From: Salipiger bermudensis HTCC2601
GTDB lineage: Bacteria > Pseudomonadota > Alphaproteobacteria > Rhodobacterales > Rhodobacteraceae
Length of the DNA: 64,000 nucleotides
Reading direction: 5' to 3'
Assembly (NCBI RefSeq): GCF_000153725.1
Contig: NZ_DS022276.1
Coordinates: 3,836,126-3,900,125 of the forward strand
Every line of letters starts with the position of its first letter. Within the stretch, counting starts at the first letter, position 1. Shown here one piece after another: positions 1 through 9,000 of this stretch. Below the pieces are notes generated by a model. That model made no database searches. It worked only from the letters and a program-made list of their open reading frames with translations, and was not told the origin of the DNA. The position numbers were made by a program, and so were the translations under genes.

Positions 1-994
1 CCGGCGCAAGACGGTCGGTCTTGTTCCACAGCTCGACCAGCGGCACTTCCTCGTCGACCCCGAGACTGTCGAGGATCGCGGCCACGTCCGCGGCCTGCTC
101 CTCGGTGTTGGGGTGCGAGATGTCGCGCACATGCACGATGATATCCGCGGCCAGCACCTCTTCGAGCGTGGCGCGGAAGGCCGCGACCAGTTCGGTGGGA
201 AGGTCCGAGATGAAGCCCACCGTGTCCGACAGGATCACATCGATGCCCGTGGGCAGCTTCACCGCCCGCATGGTCGGGTCGAGCGTGGCAAAGAGCATGT
301 CCTTGGCCATCACCTCGGCCCCGGTGAGCCGGTTGAAAAGCGTCGACTTGCCGGCGTTGGTGTAGCCCACCAGCGCCACGATCGGGAACGGCACCTTGGC
401 CCGCGCCTTGCGGTGCAGGTCGCGGGTCTTGACCACGCGCTCGAGCTGACGGCGCAGCCGCACGAGTTGCTCGTCAATCGCGCGCCGGTCGGCCTCGATC
501 TGGGTTTCGCCGGGGCCGCCGACGAAGCCGAGCCCGCCGCGCTGCCGTTCAAGGTGGGTCCAGGCCCGCACTAGCCGGGTGCGCTGGTAGCTCAGCGCCG
601 CCATCTCGACCTGCAGAACACCCTCGCGGGTGGCGGCGCGGTCGGAGAAGATCTCGAGAATCAGGCCGGTGCGGTCGAGCAGCTTGACCTTCCATTCCTT
701 CTCGAGGTTGCGTTGCTGCACCGGCGACACCGGGCCATCGACGAGCACCAGCTCGACCTCGGCATCGTGGATCTGCTCGCGCAGCTCCTCGATCTTGCCG
801 GTGCCGAAGAGATGTCCGGGATGGGGATCGCGCAGCGGCACGACGGCGCTGCCGACGATCTCGAGGTCGGGAAGCGCCGCGGCCAGAGCCACCGCTTCCT
901 CGAGGGCCATATCCGCGTCGCGCCGATCCCGGTCCGACCGGATGTCAGGATGCAGGACCCACGCGCGGGTCACATGCGTTGCGTGTTCTTTCAA
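1..994 (-). CDS. hflX: GTPase HflX (3' end beyond window)
   Basis: Ribosome-associated GTPase of the HflX family, linked to rescue or splitting of stalled ribosomes. About 331 residues are visible; the C-terminus lies outside the window. The GTPase core has a P-loop, GYTNAGKST, at residues 210-218, a DTVG switch after it, and the NKTD base-recognition motif at 324-327. The N-terminal HflX domain ends in a glycine-rich linker ([17 protein letters not shown]) before an arginine-rich helix. The chosen start is TTG at 994, whose T and G overlap the hfq stop codon (ATTGA); a GTG seven codons later is an alternative. The tight hfq-hflX overlap indicates one transcript and translational coupling. 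Identification is firm; only the start codon is uncertain. Confidence 0.95.
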   Translation of the reverse strand, partial: MKEHATHVTRAWVLHPDIRSDRDRRDADMALEEAVALAAALPDLEIVGSAVVPLRDPHPGHLFGTGKIEELREQIHDAEVELVLVDGPVSPVQQRNLEKEWKVKLLDRTGLILEIFSDRAATREGVLQVEMAALSYQRTRLVRAWTHLERQRGGLGFVGGPGETQIEADRRAIDEQLVRLRRQLERVVKTRDLHRKARAKVPFPIVALVGYTNAGKSTLFNRLTGAEVMAKDMLFATLDPTMRAVKLPTGIDVILSDTVGFISDLPTELVAAFRATLEEVLAADIIVHVRDISHPNTEEQAADVAAILDSLGVDEEVPLVELWNKTDRLAP

Positions 995-1230
995 TCGTTG
1001 CCGTCGCCGTCATAGAGGTTGATCGGCTGCGACGGCATGATGGTCGAGATCGCATGCTTGTAGACAAGCTGGGACTGGCCATCACGGCGCAGCAGCACGC
1101 AGAAATTGTCAAACCAGGTGATAACCCCCTGAAGTTTGACGCCGTTGATCAGAAAAACCGTCACCGGAACCTTGGTTTTGCGGACGTGATTAAGGAATGC
1201 GTCCTGCAGGTTCTGTCTGTCCGAAGCCAT
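991..1230 (-). CDS. hfq: RNA chaperone Hfq
   Basis: Hexameric Sm-like RNA chaperone that pairs small RNAs with mRNAs. The 79-residue protein has the Sm1 strand region at about 20-45 and the Sm2 signature YKHAIST at 57-63, the RNA-contacting segment of Hfq. The C-terminal tail is very short and acidic (DGDGND), as usual in alphaproteobacteria, unlike the long tail of E. coli Hfq. It is followed directly by hflX, the conserved hfq-hflX pair. The 232 bases between trkH and this gene contain no other gene and probably hold its promoter. Confidence 0.98.
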   Translation of the reverse strand: MASDRQNLQDAFLNHVRKTKVPVTVFLINGVKLQGVITWFDNFCVLLRRDGQSQLVYKHAISTIMPSQPINLYDGDGND

Positions 1231-1462
1231 TGAAATTGCCTTTATTCTTGCTCTTTGCCGCTTTGCGGCCTTCCCTCGTTTTGCCGAGTATGTATCGCGT
1301 ACAGCGGAACTTCCAGTGTAAAAATAGGCCCGTAGCCCCGATCAGCGGTGCCCGCAAGCCCTCTGCCTCACACAGATGCAGGTGTGGGCCGCGGAGCCCC
1401 GCCGCCCGTGACGCCACGGAATGCGCCCACGGCACCGGCCCGATGCGGCATGGGACAGCACT

Positions 1463-2977
1463 TCAGTCGCGCCACAACCCCGGCGTGAGAAGCACGATGA
1501 TCGCCAGCAGCTCGAGCCGGCCCAGCACCATCGCCGCCGCGAAGGTCAGCTTGGCGCCGCCGCTCAGTCCCGCCAGATCGACCGGCATCTCGGCCGCCGC
1601 GCGCAGCAGCGGGCCGCAATTGGTCAGCCCCGCGATGGTGACCGTCATGGCGTTCTCGAAATCCAGCCCGAACAGGCTGAAGACCAGAGAGAACGCGGCG
1701 ATCGACATCGCGAACATCATGAAGAACACCCAGGCGATGAACGCGCCCTGCCGCCGCATCCGCCGCGCCATGACGCCGGAATGGCCGACCGAATGCGGAT
1801 GCACCAGCCGCTCAAGCTCGCGTTTGCCGGCGAGGAAGAGCGCGTAGATGCGCAGCAGCTTCACGCCGCCCGCGGTGGTGGCGACGCCGCCGCCAATGAT
1901 CGCCAGCCCCATCAGCATCAGCCCCGGGGTCTCGAGCCCGGACCAGCTGCGCGCCTCGGCCCAGTCGGCGCTCACGAACCCGGTGGTCGACAGGAAGGAC
2001 AGCGCGGTGAAGATGCCGCCCCACAGCGCCCGCAGCCCCTGCAGGAGGTTCTGCTCTTCGCCGACGTCGAAGGCGGCGATCCAGTGACGCAGGAACAGCA
2101 GCGCCGGCACCACGATGACGAGCGCCAGGCCCATGCGGAACTCGGGATCCTCGCGCAGGCCGGGCCGGTACGAGGCGCCGGTGTCGCCCGAGAAGGTCAG
2201 CCGCGACAGCGCGAAGAACAGGAAGCAGAACACGATCATCTCGCCCGCGATGCCCGAAGGCGCCCTGAGCGGTGCCGAAAGCGGCGAGATGCCGGAGGTT
2301 GCCATCGTCGACATGGCGTGGCTGACCGCCAGCAACGGCGGGTCGCCCGCGATCATCAGCATGATCCACAGCGCCAGCGTCAGCCCGCAATAGATCGGCA
2401 CCAGCATGCGCGCAGTGACCGACAGCCGCTCGGCCGGGTCCGACAGGTCGCGCAAGGTGGCCCCGGCATCGACGCTCTGGCCCGGCTCGCCACGGGCGGT
2501 GATCTCGAAACCGCCAAGCGTCAGCGGTGCGAGGATCGCCGCCGCCGCCACCCACATCAGCAGACCGCCGAGCCAGCCGACCTGGGCGCGCCAGAGATGC
2601 TCGGCCGAGGACAGGCGCGGCGCGTCGAACAGGGTCGCACCGGTGGTGGTGAAGCTCGAGACCATCTCGAAGAAGGCGTTGAGGAAACTGGTCGTGCGCA
2701 CCGCCTCGTGGAATGGCACCGCCATCACCGCCGGCAGCACGATGAACGCGGTCATCAGCGCCAGCAGCTGGCGCGAGGCGTTCCGGTTGTGCCGCCGTGT
2801 GGCCTGGGCGATGGCGATCAGCACGGTGAGCACCAGCCCCACGATGGCGGCGTAGAAGAAGCTGCGCGCGTCGTGATACTCGCCCTCGGAGAGCGACACC
2901 GCCGCCGGCAGGATCATCGAGGCGCAGACGATCCCGGTCAGCAGGAGCAGCAGCGGCGTTCGGGACAGCGCGCGCAT
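1463..2977 (-). CDS. trkH: Trk potassium uptake system, membrane subunit TrkH
   Basis: Integral membrane potassium translocator of the SKT (TrkH/KtrB) superfamily, 504 residues. Four pore-loop filter segments are visible: SFTTTGATLF near residue 110, MSTMATSGISP, SFLSTTGFVS and AGLTNCGPLL, each with the glycine expected in the filter, between multiple hydrophobic helices. It starts 4 bases after the stop of trkA, so TrkA (cytoplasmic NAD-binding gating subunit) and TrkH are made from one transcript. The ATG at 2977 opens with a basic N-terminus followed by a hydrophobic helix. Confidence 0.96.
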   Translation of the reverse strand: MRALSRTPLLLLLTGIVCASMILPAAVSLSEGEYHDARSFFYAAIVGLVLTVLIAIAQATRRHNRNASRQLLALMTAFIVLPAVMAVPFHEAVRTTSFLNAFFEMVSSFTTTGATLFDAPRLSSAEHLWRAQVGWLGGLLMWVAAAAILAPLTLGGFEITARGEPGQSVDAGATLRDLSDPAERLSVTARMLVPIYCGLTLALWIMLMIAGDPPLLAVSHAMSTMATSGISPLSAPLRAPSGIAGEMIVFCFLFFALSRLTFSGDTGASYRPGLREDPEFRMGLALVIVVPALLFLRHWIAAFDVGEEQNLLQGLRALWGGIFTALSFLSTTGFVSADWAEARSWSGLETPGLMLMGLAIIGGGVATTAGGVKLLRIYALFLAGKRELERLVHPHSVGHSGVMARRMRRQGAFIAWVFFMMFAMSIAAFSLVFSLFGLDFENAMTVTIAGLTNCGPLLRAAAEMPVDLAGLSGGAKLTFAAAMVLGRLELLAIIVLLTPGLWRD

Positions 2978-2981
2978 CGGC

Positions 2982-4358
2982 CTAGAAGAAATCGATCGAG
3001 ACCTGGAGCAGCCGCTCGACCTGCGCCACGTCCTTGGCCAGCGCGAAGATCACCACGCGGTCGCCATCCTCGATGCGCAGGTCGCCGGTGATCTTGACCA
3101 CCTTGTCTCCCTTGCGCACCGCGCCCACCAGCACGCCCTCGGGAAAGTCGATCTCGCGGATCATCTTGCCCGCCAGCGACGAGGTCGAGAGCACCTCGGC
3201 CTCGATCACCTCGGCCTCGGCATCGCCGATCGAGTAGACCGAACGCACCCGCCCGTGGCGGATGTGGCGCAGGATCGAGCTCACCGTGGTGGCGCGGGGG
3301 TTGATATAGGCGTCGACGCCCAGCGGCTCCATCAGCGGCACCATGGTGGGGTCGTTGACCAGCGCAATGGCCATCGGGCAGCCCGCCGCCTTGGCGCGCA
3401 CCGCCGCCAGCATGTTGGTCTTGTCGTCGTCGGTGACGCAGAGCACCGCGTCGGCTCGGTCGATGCCGGCCTCGGCCAGCAGCGCCGCGTCGAGCCCGTC
3501 GCCATGCAGCACGATGGTCCGCTCGAGCGCATCGGCCGCGCGCTCGGCCCGCCTGCGGTCGCGCTCGATCACCTTGGCGCGGATGCGCTCGGTGCGTTTC
3601 TCGAGCGCGCTGGCCACGGCAAGGCCCACGTTGCCGCCGCCGATCACCACCACCCGCTCCTGCTTGCGCAGCGACTTTCCGAAGATCTCGAGGGTGCGGC
3701 GGATATCCTCGTGATGCACCACCACGTAGCAGGAATCGCCTGCGAAAAGCTGGTCGCCCGGCTCGGGCGCGAAAAGCGTGCCCTCGCGGCGCACGCCCAC
3801 CACCACCGCACGCAGGGTCGAGAACAGGTCGGAGAGCTGGCGCAGCGGCGTGTTCACGATCGGGCAGTCATCGTCGATGGTCAGACCCAGCAGCTGGGCA
3901 TCGCCCTGCAGGAAGCGCTCGGTGTCGAAGGCCGCCGGCGCCGAGAGGCGCTGCTGCGCCGCCTCGGCGACCTCGCGCTCGGGGCTGATTACCACGTCGA
4001 TCGGCATGTGATCGCGACGGTAGAGATCGGAATAGATCGCCGTGAGATAGGATTGCGAGCGCAGCCGCGCCACCTTGCGCGGGATCGCGAAGACCGAGTG
4101 GGCCACCTGGCAGGTGACCATGTTGACCTCGTCGGAATGGGTGGCGGCGATGATCATGTCGGCATCGCGCGCACCGGCCTTTTCGAGCACGTCCGGGTAG
4201 GAGGCGAAGCCCGCGATACCCTGCACGTCGAGCGTATCGGTGGCACGGCGGACGAGATCGGGGTTGCTGTCGACGACGGTGACGTCGTTGCGCTCGCCCG
4301 AGAGGTGCCGGGCGATCTGCCATCCGACCTGCCCCGCCCCGCAAATGATGACCTTCAT
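2982..4358 (-). CDS. trkA: Trk potassium transporter regulatory subunit TrkA
   Basis: Cytoplasmic regulatory (RCK) subunit that binds NAD(H) and gates TrkH. The 458 residues form two tandem RCK modules: the first nucleotide-binding motif is GAGQVGWQIA at 7-16 and the second is GGGNVGLAVA near residue 240. Each is followed by a TrkA_C domain, the second of which ends the protein. The length fits full-length two-module TrkA. trkH follows immediately downstream. This gene lies next to the ntr block, an order commonly found in Rhodobacteraceae. Confidence 0.97.
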   Translation of the reverse strand: MKVIICGAGQVGWQIARHLSGERNDVTVVDSNPDLVRRATDTLDVQGIAGFASYPDVLEKAGARDADMIIAATHSDEVNMVTCQVAHSVFAIPRKVARLRSQSYLTAIYSDLYRRDHMPIDVVISPEREVAEAAQQRLSAPAAFDTERFLQGDAQLLGLTIDDDCPIVNTPLRQLSDLFSTLRAVVVGVRREGTLFAPEPGDQLFAGDSCYVVVHHEDIRRTLEIFGKSLRKQERVVVIGGGNVGLAVASALEKRTERIRAKVIERDRRRAERAADALERTIVLHGDGLDAALLAEAGIDRADAVLCVTDDDKTNMLAAVRAKAAGCPMAIALVNDPTMVPLMEPLGVDAYINPRATTVSSILRHIRHGRVRSVYSIGDAEAEVIEAEVLSTSSLAGKMIREIDFPEGVLVGAVRKGDKVVKITGDLRIEDGDRVVIFALAKDVAQVERLLQVSIDFF

Positions 4359-4529
4359 CCGTTCCTCGTGGTTGGCCCAAGACGTCTCGTTGGCATGACA
4401 CGGGCGCGCCAGAGCGTCAACGGGCGGTTGCCCTCAGGGCCCGCCGGACGCGCGGGACTGCGGCCTTTGAAGGCGGTCCGAGCGCGCTTGGGCCGATGCC
4501 TCGCGGCGTGGCACGTGGTGGGCCGATGA

Positions 4530-4576
4530 GGGGCGCTGCCCCTCAAACTCCCCGGGATATTTCGAGCCAGAAGAAG
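4530..4576 (+). repeat. Dispersed 3'-end hairpin element, copy A (short form)
   Basis: A GC palindrome, GGGGCGCTGCCCC, is followed by a conserved unpaired box, CCCCGGGATATTT, and CCAGAAGAAG. The same arrangement recurs at 28061-28123 and 54656-54718, and in longer form at 17689-17814 and 31645-31770. It sits 11 bases past the stop codon of the leftward lipoprotein gene at 4588-5196, so it may act as a 3' terminator or a REP-like element. The orientation given is the strand on which the GGGG palindrome comes first. Confidence 0.7.
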
Positions 4577-4587
4577 ACCTGCCGGCG

Positions 4588-5196
4588 TCAGGTCCCGGCC
4601 TTGGTGCGGGCTTTCCACGCGGCGTGCCACGCGCGCACGGCGGCGCGGGACTCCCAGTGGTAGTCGGGATCTTCGGTGACGCGGCCGACCCAGAGACGGC
4701 CCTGCCCCGTGCGCCAGGGATCGAGCACCAGCCCGCTTTCCATCGGCGCGCCGCTGGCGGTGACGATCACCGTGGCATGCTCGAGCTTGAGGTTGCGGGC
4801 ATTTGCGATGGCCCTGTGCAACTCGAGGGTGCGGAACCGTTCGCCGGCCAGCGCGATCTCGAGCGCGTCGGCGAAATCCTGGCACACGCCCTTGTCGCGC
4901 AGCCCGTTGACGACCTTGAAATTGTGCACCAGCGGCGGGTCGGTCACCTGCCAGTCGCGGGCGCGCGCGAGCGGCACCTCGACCGCGATGCGGGCGGCGC
5001 GGGCCGCCTCGGCGGGATCGACCGAAGGGCCGAGCGCCAGCAGCGCCCGGGTGACCTCGGCGATCCGTGCCTCGCGGGCCTCGGTGGCGGCGGCGGGCGG
5101 CGCGGTTACGCTGCCTTTTGTCGACACCGTTGCGCCGCAGCCTGCGAGCAACAGCGCCAGCGCGAGCAGCGCCGCGTCAGCCTGCCTGCTGGACAT
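4588..5196 (-). CDS. Lipoprotein with transglutaminase-like Cys-His-Asp triad
   Basis: Conserved lipoprotein of unknown function, 202 residues from the ATG at 5196. An upstream in-frame ATG at 5211 would only add WTRT and lies deeper inside ntrX. The signal peptide ends in a lipobox, LAGC, with the lipidated Cys at residue 20. The mature part contains GVCQDFA (Cys 105), KLEHATVIV (His 140) and VLDPW (Asp 159). These are spaced and set in sequence like the catalytic triad of transglutaminase/papain-fold proteins; this fold is an inference. The gene start overlaps the ntrX stop by 20 bases, so it may be coupled to the ntr transcript. Confidence 0.75.
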   Translation of the reverse strand: MSSRQADAALLALALLLAGCGATVSTKGSVTAPPAAATEAREARIAEVTRALLALGPSVDPAEAARAARIAVEVPLARARDWQVTDPPLVHNFKVVNGLRDKGVCQDFADALEIALAGERFRTLELHRAIANARNLKLEHATVIVTASGAPMESGLVLDPWRTGQGRLWVGRVTEDPDYHWESRAAVRAWHAAWKARTKAGT

Positions 5197-6595
5197 GGTC
5201 CTCGTCCACATAGGCCATGCGGCCGCCGGATTTCGAGCCGGTCACCACGCCCAGCGACTTCAGCTTGCGGTGCAGCGCCGAGCGCTCCATGCCGACGAAG
5301 GCGGCGGTGCGGGAGATGTTGCCGCCGAAGCGGTTGATCTGGGTCAGCAGGTACTCGCGCTCGAAGGCCTCGCGGGCCTCGCGCAGCGGCAGCGTCGCCA
5401 GCGTGCCCGAGAGCACCACGCGGCCCTCCTCCTCGACGCCCGAGGGCGCATCCTGCGGCAGTTCGCGGGCCTCGATCGGGCCGGTGCCCTCGCCGAGGAT
5501 CAGCACCCGCTCGACGAGGTTCTTGAGCTGGCGCACGTTGCCGGGCCAGACCATGGTCTGCATCAACGCCACCGCGTCCTCGGAGAGCGGGCGCACCGGC
5601 AGGCCCTGGCTCTTGTTGCAGGCCTCGATGAAATGCGCCGCCAGCATCGGGATGTCCTCGCGCCGGTCCTCGAGGCTCGGCACCGCGATCGGCACCACGT
5701 TGAGCCGGTGGTAGAGTTCCTGCCGGAAGCGGCCGGCGTCGATCTCGGCGTCGAGATCGCGGTTGGTGGAGGAGATCACCCGCAGATCGACGCGCACCTT
5801 GTCGGAGCCGCCGACCCGGGTGAAGGACTGGTCCACCAGCACGCGCAGGATCTTGGACTGGGTGCCGCCGGGCATGTCGGCAACCTCGTCGAAATAGATC
5901 ACCCCGCCATGCGCCTGCTCCAGGAGGCCCGGCTCGATGCCGCGCTCGGGGCTTTCCCGTCCGAACAGCACCTCTTCCATGGTCTCGGGCTCGACCCCGG
6001 CGCAGTTGACCGTCACGAAGGGCGCCTGCGCGCGGCCTGAATTGGCATGGATGTAGCGCGCCGCCACCTCCTTGCCCGATCCCGCGGGGCCGGTGAGCAT
6101 CACCCGACCGTTGGACTTGGTCACCTTGTCGAGCTGGCTCACCAGCGCCCGGAAGGCGGCGCTGTCGCCGACCATCTGCGCCACCTCGGTCTCGCGGCGC
6201 TTGAGCTTCTGGTTCTCGCGGCGCAGGCGCGAGGTCTCCATAGCGCGGCGGATCACCACCAGCAGCTGGTCGATGTTGAACGGCTTCTCGATGAAGTCAT
6301 AGGCGCCCTGCTTGATCGCCGCCACGGCGATCTCGATATTGCCGTGCCCCGAGATGATGATGATCGGGATATCGGGGTTGTCGCGCTTGACGGTCTTGAG
6401 GATGTCGATGCCGTCCATCTTGCTGTCCTTCAGCCAGATGTCGAGGATCATCAGCCCGGGCGGCTCGGCGTTGACCTCGGTCATCGCCTCGGAGCTGTTG
6501 GCCGCCAGCCGGGTGCTGAAGCCCTCGTCCTCGAGGATGTCCCCGATCAGCTCGCGGATGTCGCGCTCGTCGTCGACGATCAGGATGTCACTCAT
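5177..6595 (-). CDS. ntrX: Nitrogen regulation response regulator NtrX
   Basis: Response regulator of the NtrYX two-component system, 472 residues. The receiver domain has the acidic pair D8/D9 and phospho-acceptor D52 (LMILDIWL). A central AAA+ domain has a P-loop, GPAGSGKE, and an arginine-finger region, and the C-terminus carries a Fis-type helix-turn-helix (ISRTAAFVGMERSALHRKL). Where sigma-54 activators carry GAFTGA, this protein reads GRESPERGIEPG, so contact with sigma-54 is unlikely. It overlaps the upstream ntrY by 4 bases (ATGA). Confidence 0.95.
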   Translation of the reverse strand: MSDILIVDDERDIRELIGDILEDEGFSTRLAANSSEAMTEVNAEPPGLMILDIWLKDSKMDGIDILKTVKRDNPDIPIIIISGHGNIEIAVAAIKQGAYDFIEKPFNIDQLLVVIRRAMETSRLRRENQKLKRRETEVAQMVGDSAAFRALVSQLDKVTKSNGRVMLTGPAGSGKEVAARYIHANSGRAQAPFVTVNCAGVEPETMEEVLFGRESPERGIEPGLLEQAHGGVIYFDEVADMPGGTQSKILRVLVDQSFTRVGGSDKVRVDLRVISSTNRDLDAEIDAGRFRQELYHRLNVVPIAVPSLEDRREDIPMLAAHFIEACNKSQGLPVRPLSEDAVALMQTMVWPGNVRQLKNLVERVLILGEGTGPIEARELPQDAPSGVEEEGRVVLSGTLATLPLREAREAFEREYLLTQINRFGGNISRTAAFVGMERSALHRKLKSLGVVTGSKSGGRMAYVDEDHVQQAG

Positions 6596-8889
6596 GTCTG
6601 CCCCTCTAACTCTGCAATGATCTTCTGCTTCTGCGCCGGATCCGCCGGCATCGACCCGAGCGGCAGGCGGATCACCGCCATCGCCCCGGCATGGGTGTCG
6701 CCGTCGAATAGCGGCGCGTCCTCGAGGGCGAGGCTGCCGCCATGCTCCTCGATGATTTTCTTCACGATGGGCAGGCCGAGGCCGGTGCCCTTGTCGCGGG
6801 TGGTGACGTAGGGCTCGAAGAGCCGCGCCCGGTCCTCCGGCAAGCCGATGCCGTTGTCCATCACCCGGATCAGCGCGCGGCCGTCCTCTTCGGTGAGGCT
6901 GACGCGGATCTCCGGGGCGTACCCCTCCGGCGCGCCGCCTTCGACACGCGACTCGATCGCCTCGCCGGCGTTCTTGATGATGTTGGTCAGCGCCTGCCCG
7001 ATCATCGTCGCATCAAGCTCGGCAGGCATCTCGGCCTCCGGCAGGTCGATGACGAAGCGCACGTCGGGCTGGCCGGTCTCCTGCAGCAGCGCCGCACCGC
7101 GCAGCAGCGTCACCACGTCCTCGGGGCGGCGCTCGGGCTCGGGCATGCGGGCGAACTTGGAGAACTCGTCGACGATGCGGCGCAGGTCCTCGGTCTGGCG
7201 CACGATGACCTCGGTCATCTGGTCCAGCTTCTCGGCATCCTCGCCCTGCATCTGGCGGCCGAACTTGCGCTTGATGCGCTCTGCCGAGAGCCGGATCGGG
7301 GTCAGCGGGTTCTTGATCTCGTGGGCGATGCGGCGCGCCACGTCGCCCCACGCGGCCATACGCTGCGCACTGACCAGATCGGTCACGTCATCGAAGGCGA
7401 CCACGTAGCCCTCGAGCGAGCCGTCGTCGCGGCGGCGCAGCGACATGCGCACCAGCAAGTGCTCGAGCCGGCCCTCGCGGCTGACCTTGACCTCTTCCTG
7501 CGCGGTCTCCTGCCCGGTCGCCATCAGCTTGTCGAACAGCGCCCCGAACTCGGGCACGGCGACGGTGATCGGCACTTCGGACTTGGTTTCGTGCCATCCC
7601 AGCAGGCGCTCGGCGGAGCGGTTCACGAAGGTGACGCGGCCACTGTCATCGAGCCCGACCACGCCAGAGGTGACCGAGTAGAGCACGCTGTCGAAAAGCC
7701 GCTGGCGGCGCTCGATCTGGCGGGTGTTCTCGAGCAGGGTCTCGCGCTGCGCCTTGAGCTGGCGGGTCATCTGGTTGAAGTAGCGTCCGAGCATCGAGAT
7801 CTCGTCGTCGCCCTCTTCTTCCTTCACCTGCACGTCAAGATCGCCCGCGCCAACGCGCTGCGCGGCGCCGGTCAGGCGGCCGACCGGGCGCGACAGGCGC
7901 TCGGCGAACCACAGGCCGAGCCATGTGGCGGCAAGGATCAGCAGCACGGCGAAGCCGAGATAGAGCAGCGCGAAGTCGAACAGGCGGCGCCCGCGCTCGC
8001 TTTCCTGCTGCTGGTAGAACTGTGCCGTGGCCTGGGTTTCATCCAGCAGGTTCAGAAGGTTACCGTCGACGGCGCGGCTGACATACAGATAGCGGTCGGC
8101 ATAGGCATCCAGCGGGGTGAGCGCGCGCAGCTCGTGATTGTCCCAGTCGGGGATCATCACCACGCCCTCTTCCTCGGCAAGCGCGAACTGGGCGATGGTG
8201 GGCTGTTCGTAGTCGAAGAGGTAGGAGCGTTCGCCCCGGGCGCGGATCTCGCCGGCGCCGTCGATCACGTAGGCTTCGCGCAGGCCGCGTTGCACCTGCC
8301 CCTGCCCCTGCGCGAGGATCTGCCGGATGTCGCCGTCATCGAAGGCGAAGTTGGCACGGCGGGCGTTGTCGACGAAGCGCGCCAGCGCGTCGACGTCCTC
8401 GGCCAGGCCGCGGCGCTGCTCTTCCTCATAGGCCTCGGCAGCGGCGAGCGAGGCACCGACGACGTTCTGCACCCGGCTCGAGAACCAGGTTTCGAGGCCG
8501 ATATTGATGGTGAGCACGGCGAAGACCGCGACCGTCACCGTGGGCAGCAGCGCCATCAGCGCGAACACCCCGGTCAGGCGCAGGTGCAGGCGCGAGCCCG
8601 CGGATTGCGCCCGGCGGTCGGCGATCATCCGGGCGACGCGGGCCAGGACCAGCGTCGCCAGAAGCAGGACGTAGATCAGATCGGCCAGAAGGACGAGGCT
8701 GAGGCTCAGTTCCGGCCCGCTGCCCTTGTCGAGCGGGCCAAGCGCGATGAAGGTCATCAGCGCCAGCAGCGGGCCGAGGATCACGAGACCCAGGGCCGCG
8801 ATGTTCTGTACCATGCGCTGACGCCGCAGACGGGCCAGCTTTGACCACGCCGCGCTGCGCGAGACTGATTTCCGTGCCCGGATGGCCAC
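6592..8889 (-). CDS. ntrY: Sensor histidine kinase NtrY
   Basis: Membrane sensor kinase partner of NtrX, 765 residues from a GTG start at 8889. Two hydrophobic segments lie in the first 90 residues and a third near 110-130, then a long extracytoplasmic region. A fourth membrane helix (FALLYLGFAVLLILAATWLGLWF) precedes the HAMP domain, PAS domain and kinase core. The phospho-accepting His is H523 in [13 protein letters not shown]. The ATP-binding domain shows N-box NIIKNAGEA, DNGIGLP and GTGLGLPI motifs. It forms an overlapping pair with ntrX and is separated from ntrC by 111 bases, where a separate promoter could lie. Confidence 0.95.
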   Translation of the reverse strand: MAIRARKSVSRSAAWSKLARLRRQRMVQNIAALGLVILGPLLALMTFIALGPLDKGSGPELSLSLVLLADLIYVLLLATLVLARVARMIADRRAQSAGSRLHLRLTGVFALMALLPTVTVAVFAVLTINIGLETWFSSRVQNVVGASLAAAEAYEEEQRRGLAEDVDALARFVDNARRANFAFDDGDIRQILAQGQGQVQRGLREAYVIDGAGEIRARGERSYLFDYEQPTIAQFALAEEEGVVMIPDWDNHELRALTPLDAYADRYLYVSRAVDGNLLNLLDETQATAQFYQQQESERGRRLFDFALLYLGFAVLLILAATWLGLWFAERLSRPVGRLTGAAQRVGAGDLDVQVKEEEGDDEISMLGRYFNQMTRQLKAQRETLLENTRQIERRQRLFDSVLYSVTSGVVGLDDSGRVTFVNRSAERLLGWHETKSEVPITVAVPEFGALFDKLMATGQETAQEEVKVSREGRLEHLLVRMSLRRRDDGSLEGYVVAFDDVTDLVSAQRMAAWGDVARRIAHEIKNPLTPIRLSAERIKRKFGRQMQGEDAEKLDQMTEVIVRQTEDLRRIVDEFSKFARMPEPERRPEDVVTLLRGAALLQETGQPDVRFVIDLPEAEMPAELDATMIGQALTNIIKNAGEAIESRVEGGAPEGYAPEIRVSLTEEDGRALIRVMDNGIGLPEDRARLFEPYVTTRDKGTGLGLPIVKKIIEEHGGSLALEDAPLFDGDTHAGAMAVIRLPLGSMPADPAQKQKIIAELEGQT

Positions 8890-8980
8890 AGGCCGACCTC
8901 ATCCTGATGTGCTGCTCGATGCAGCGAACCGCCATATCTTGTGGCTTCTTCGCCACTTTCGCCGAAAGCGAAGCAGCGCG

Positions 8981-8996
8981 GCCACATCTCTGTGGC
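8981..8996. terminator. Short hairpin between ntrC and ntrY
   Basis: A perfect 6-bp stem with a 4-base loop (GCCACA-TCTC-TGTGGC) lies 4 bases after the ntrC stop codon in the leftward direction. There is no T-run, so it is at best a weak terminator, an attenuator or an mRNA-stabilising hairpin between ntrBC and ntrYX. Confidence 0.3.
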
Positions 8997-9000
8997 GGTT

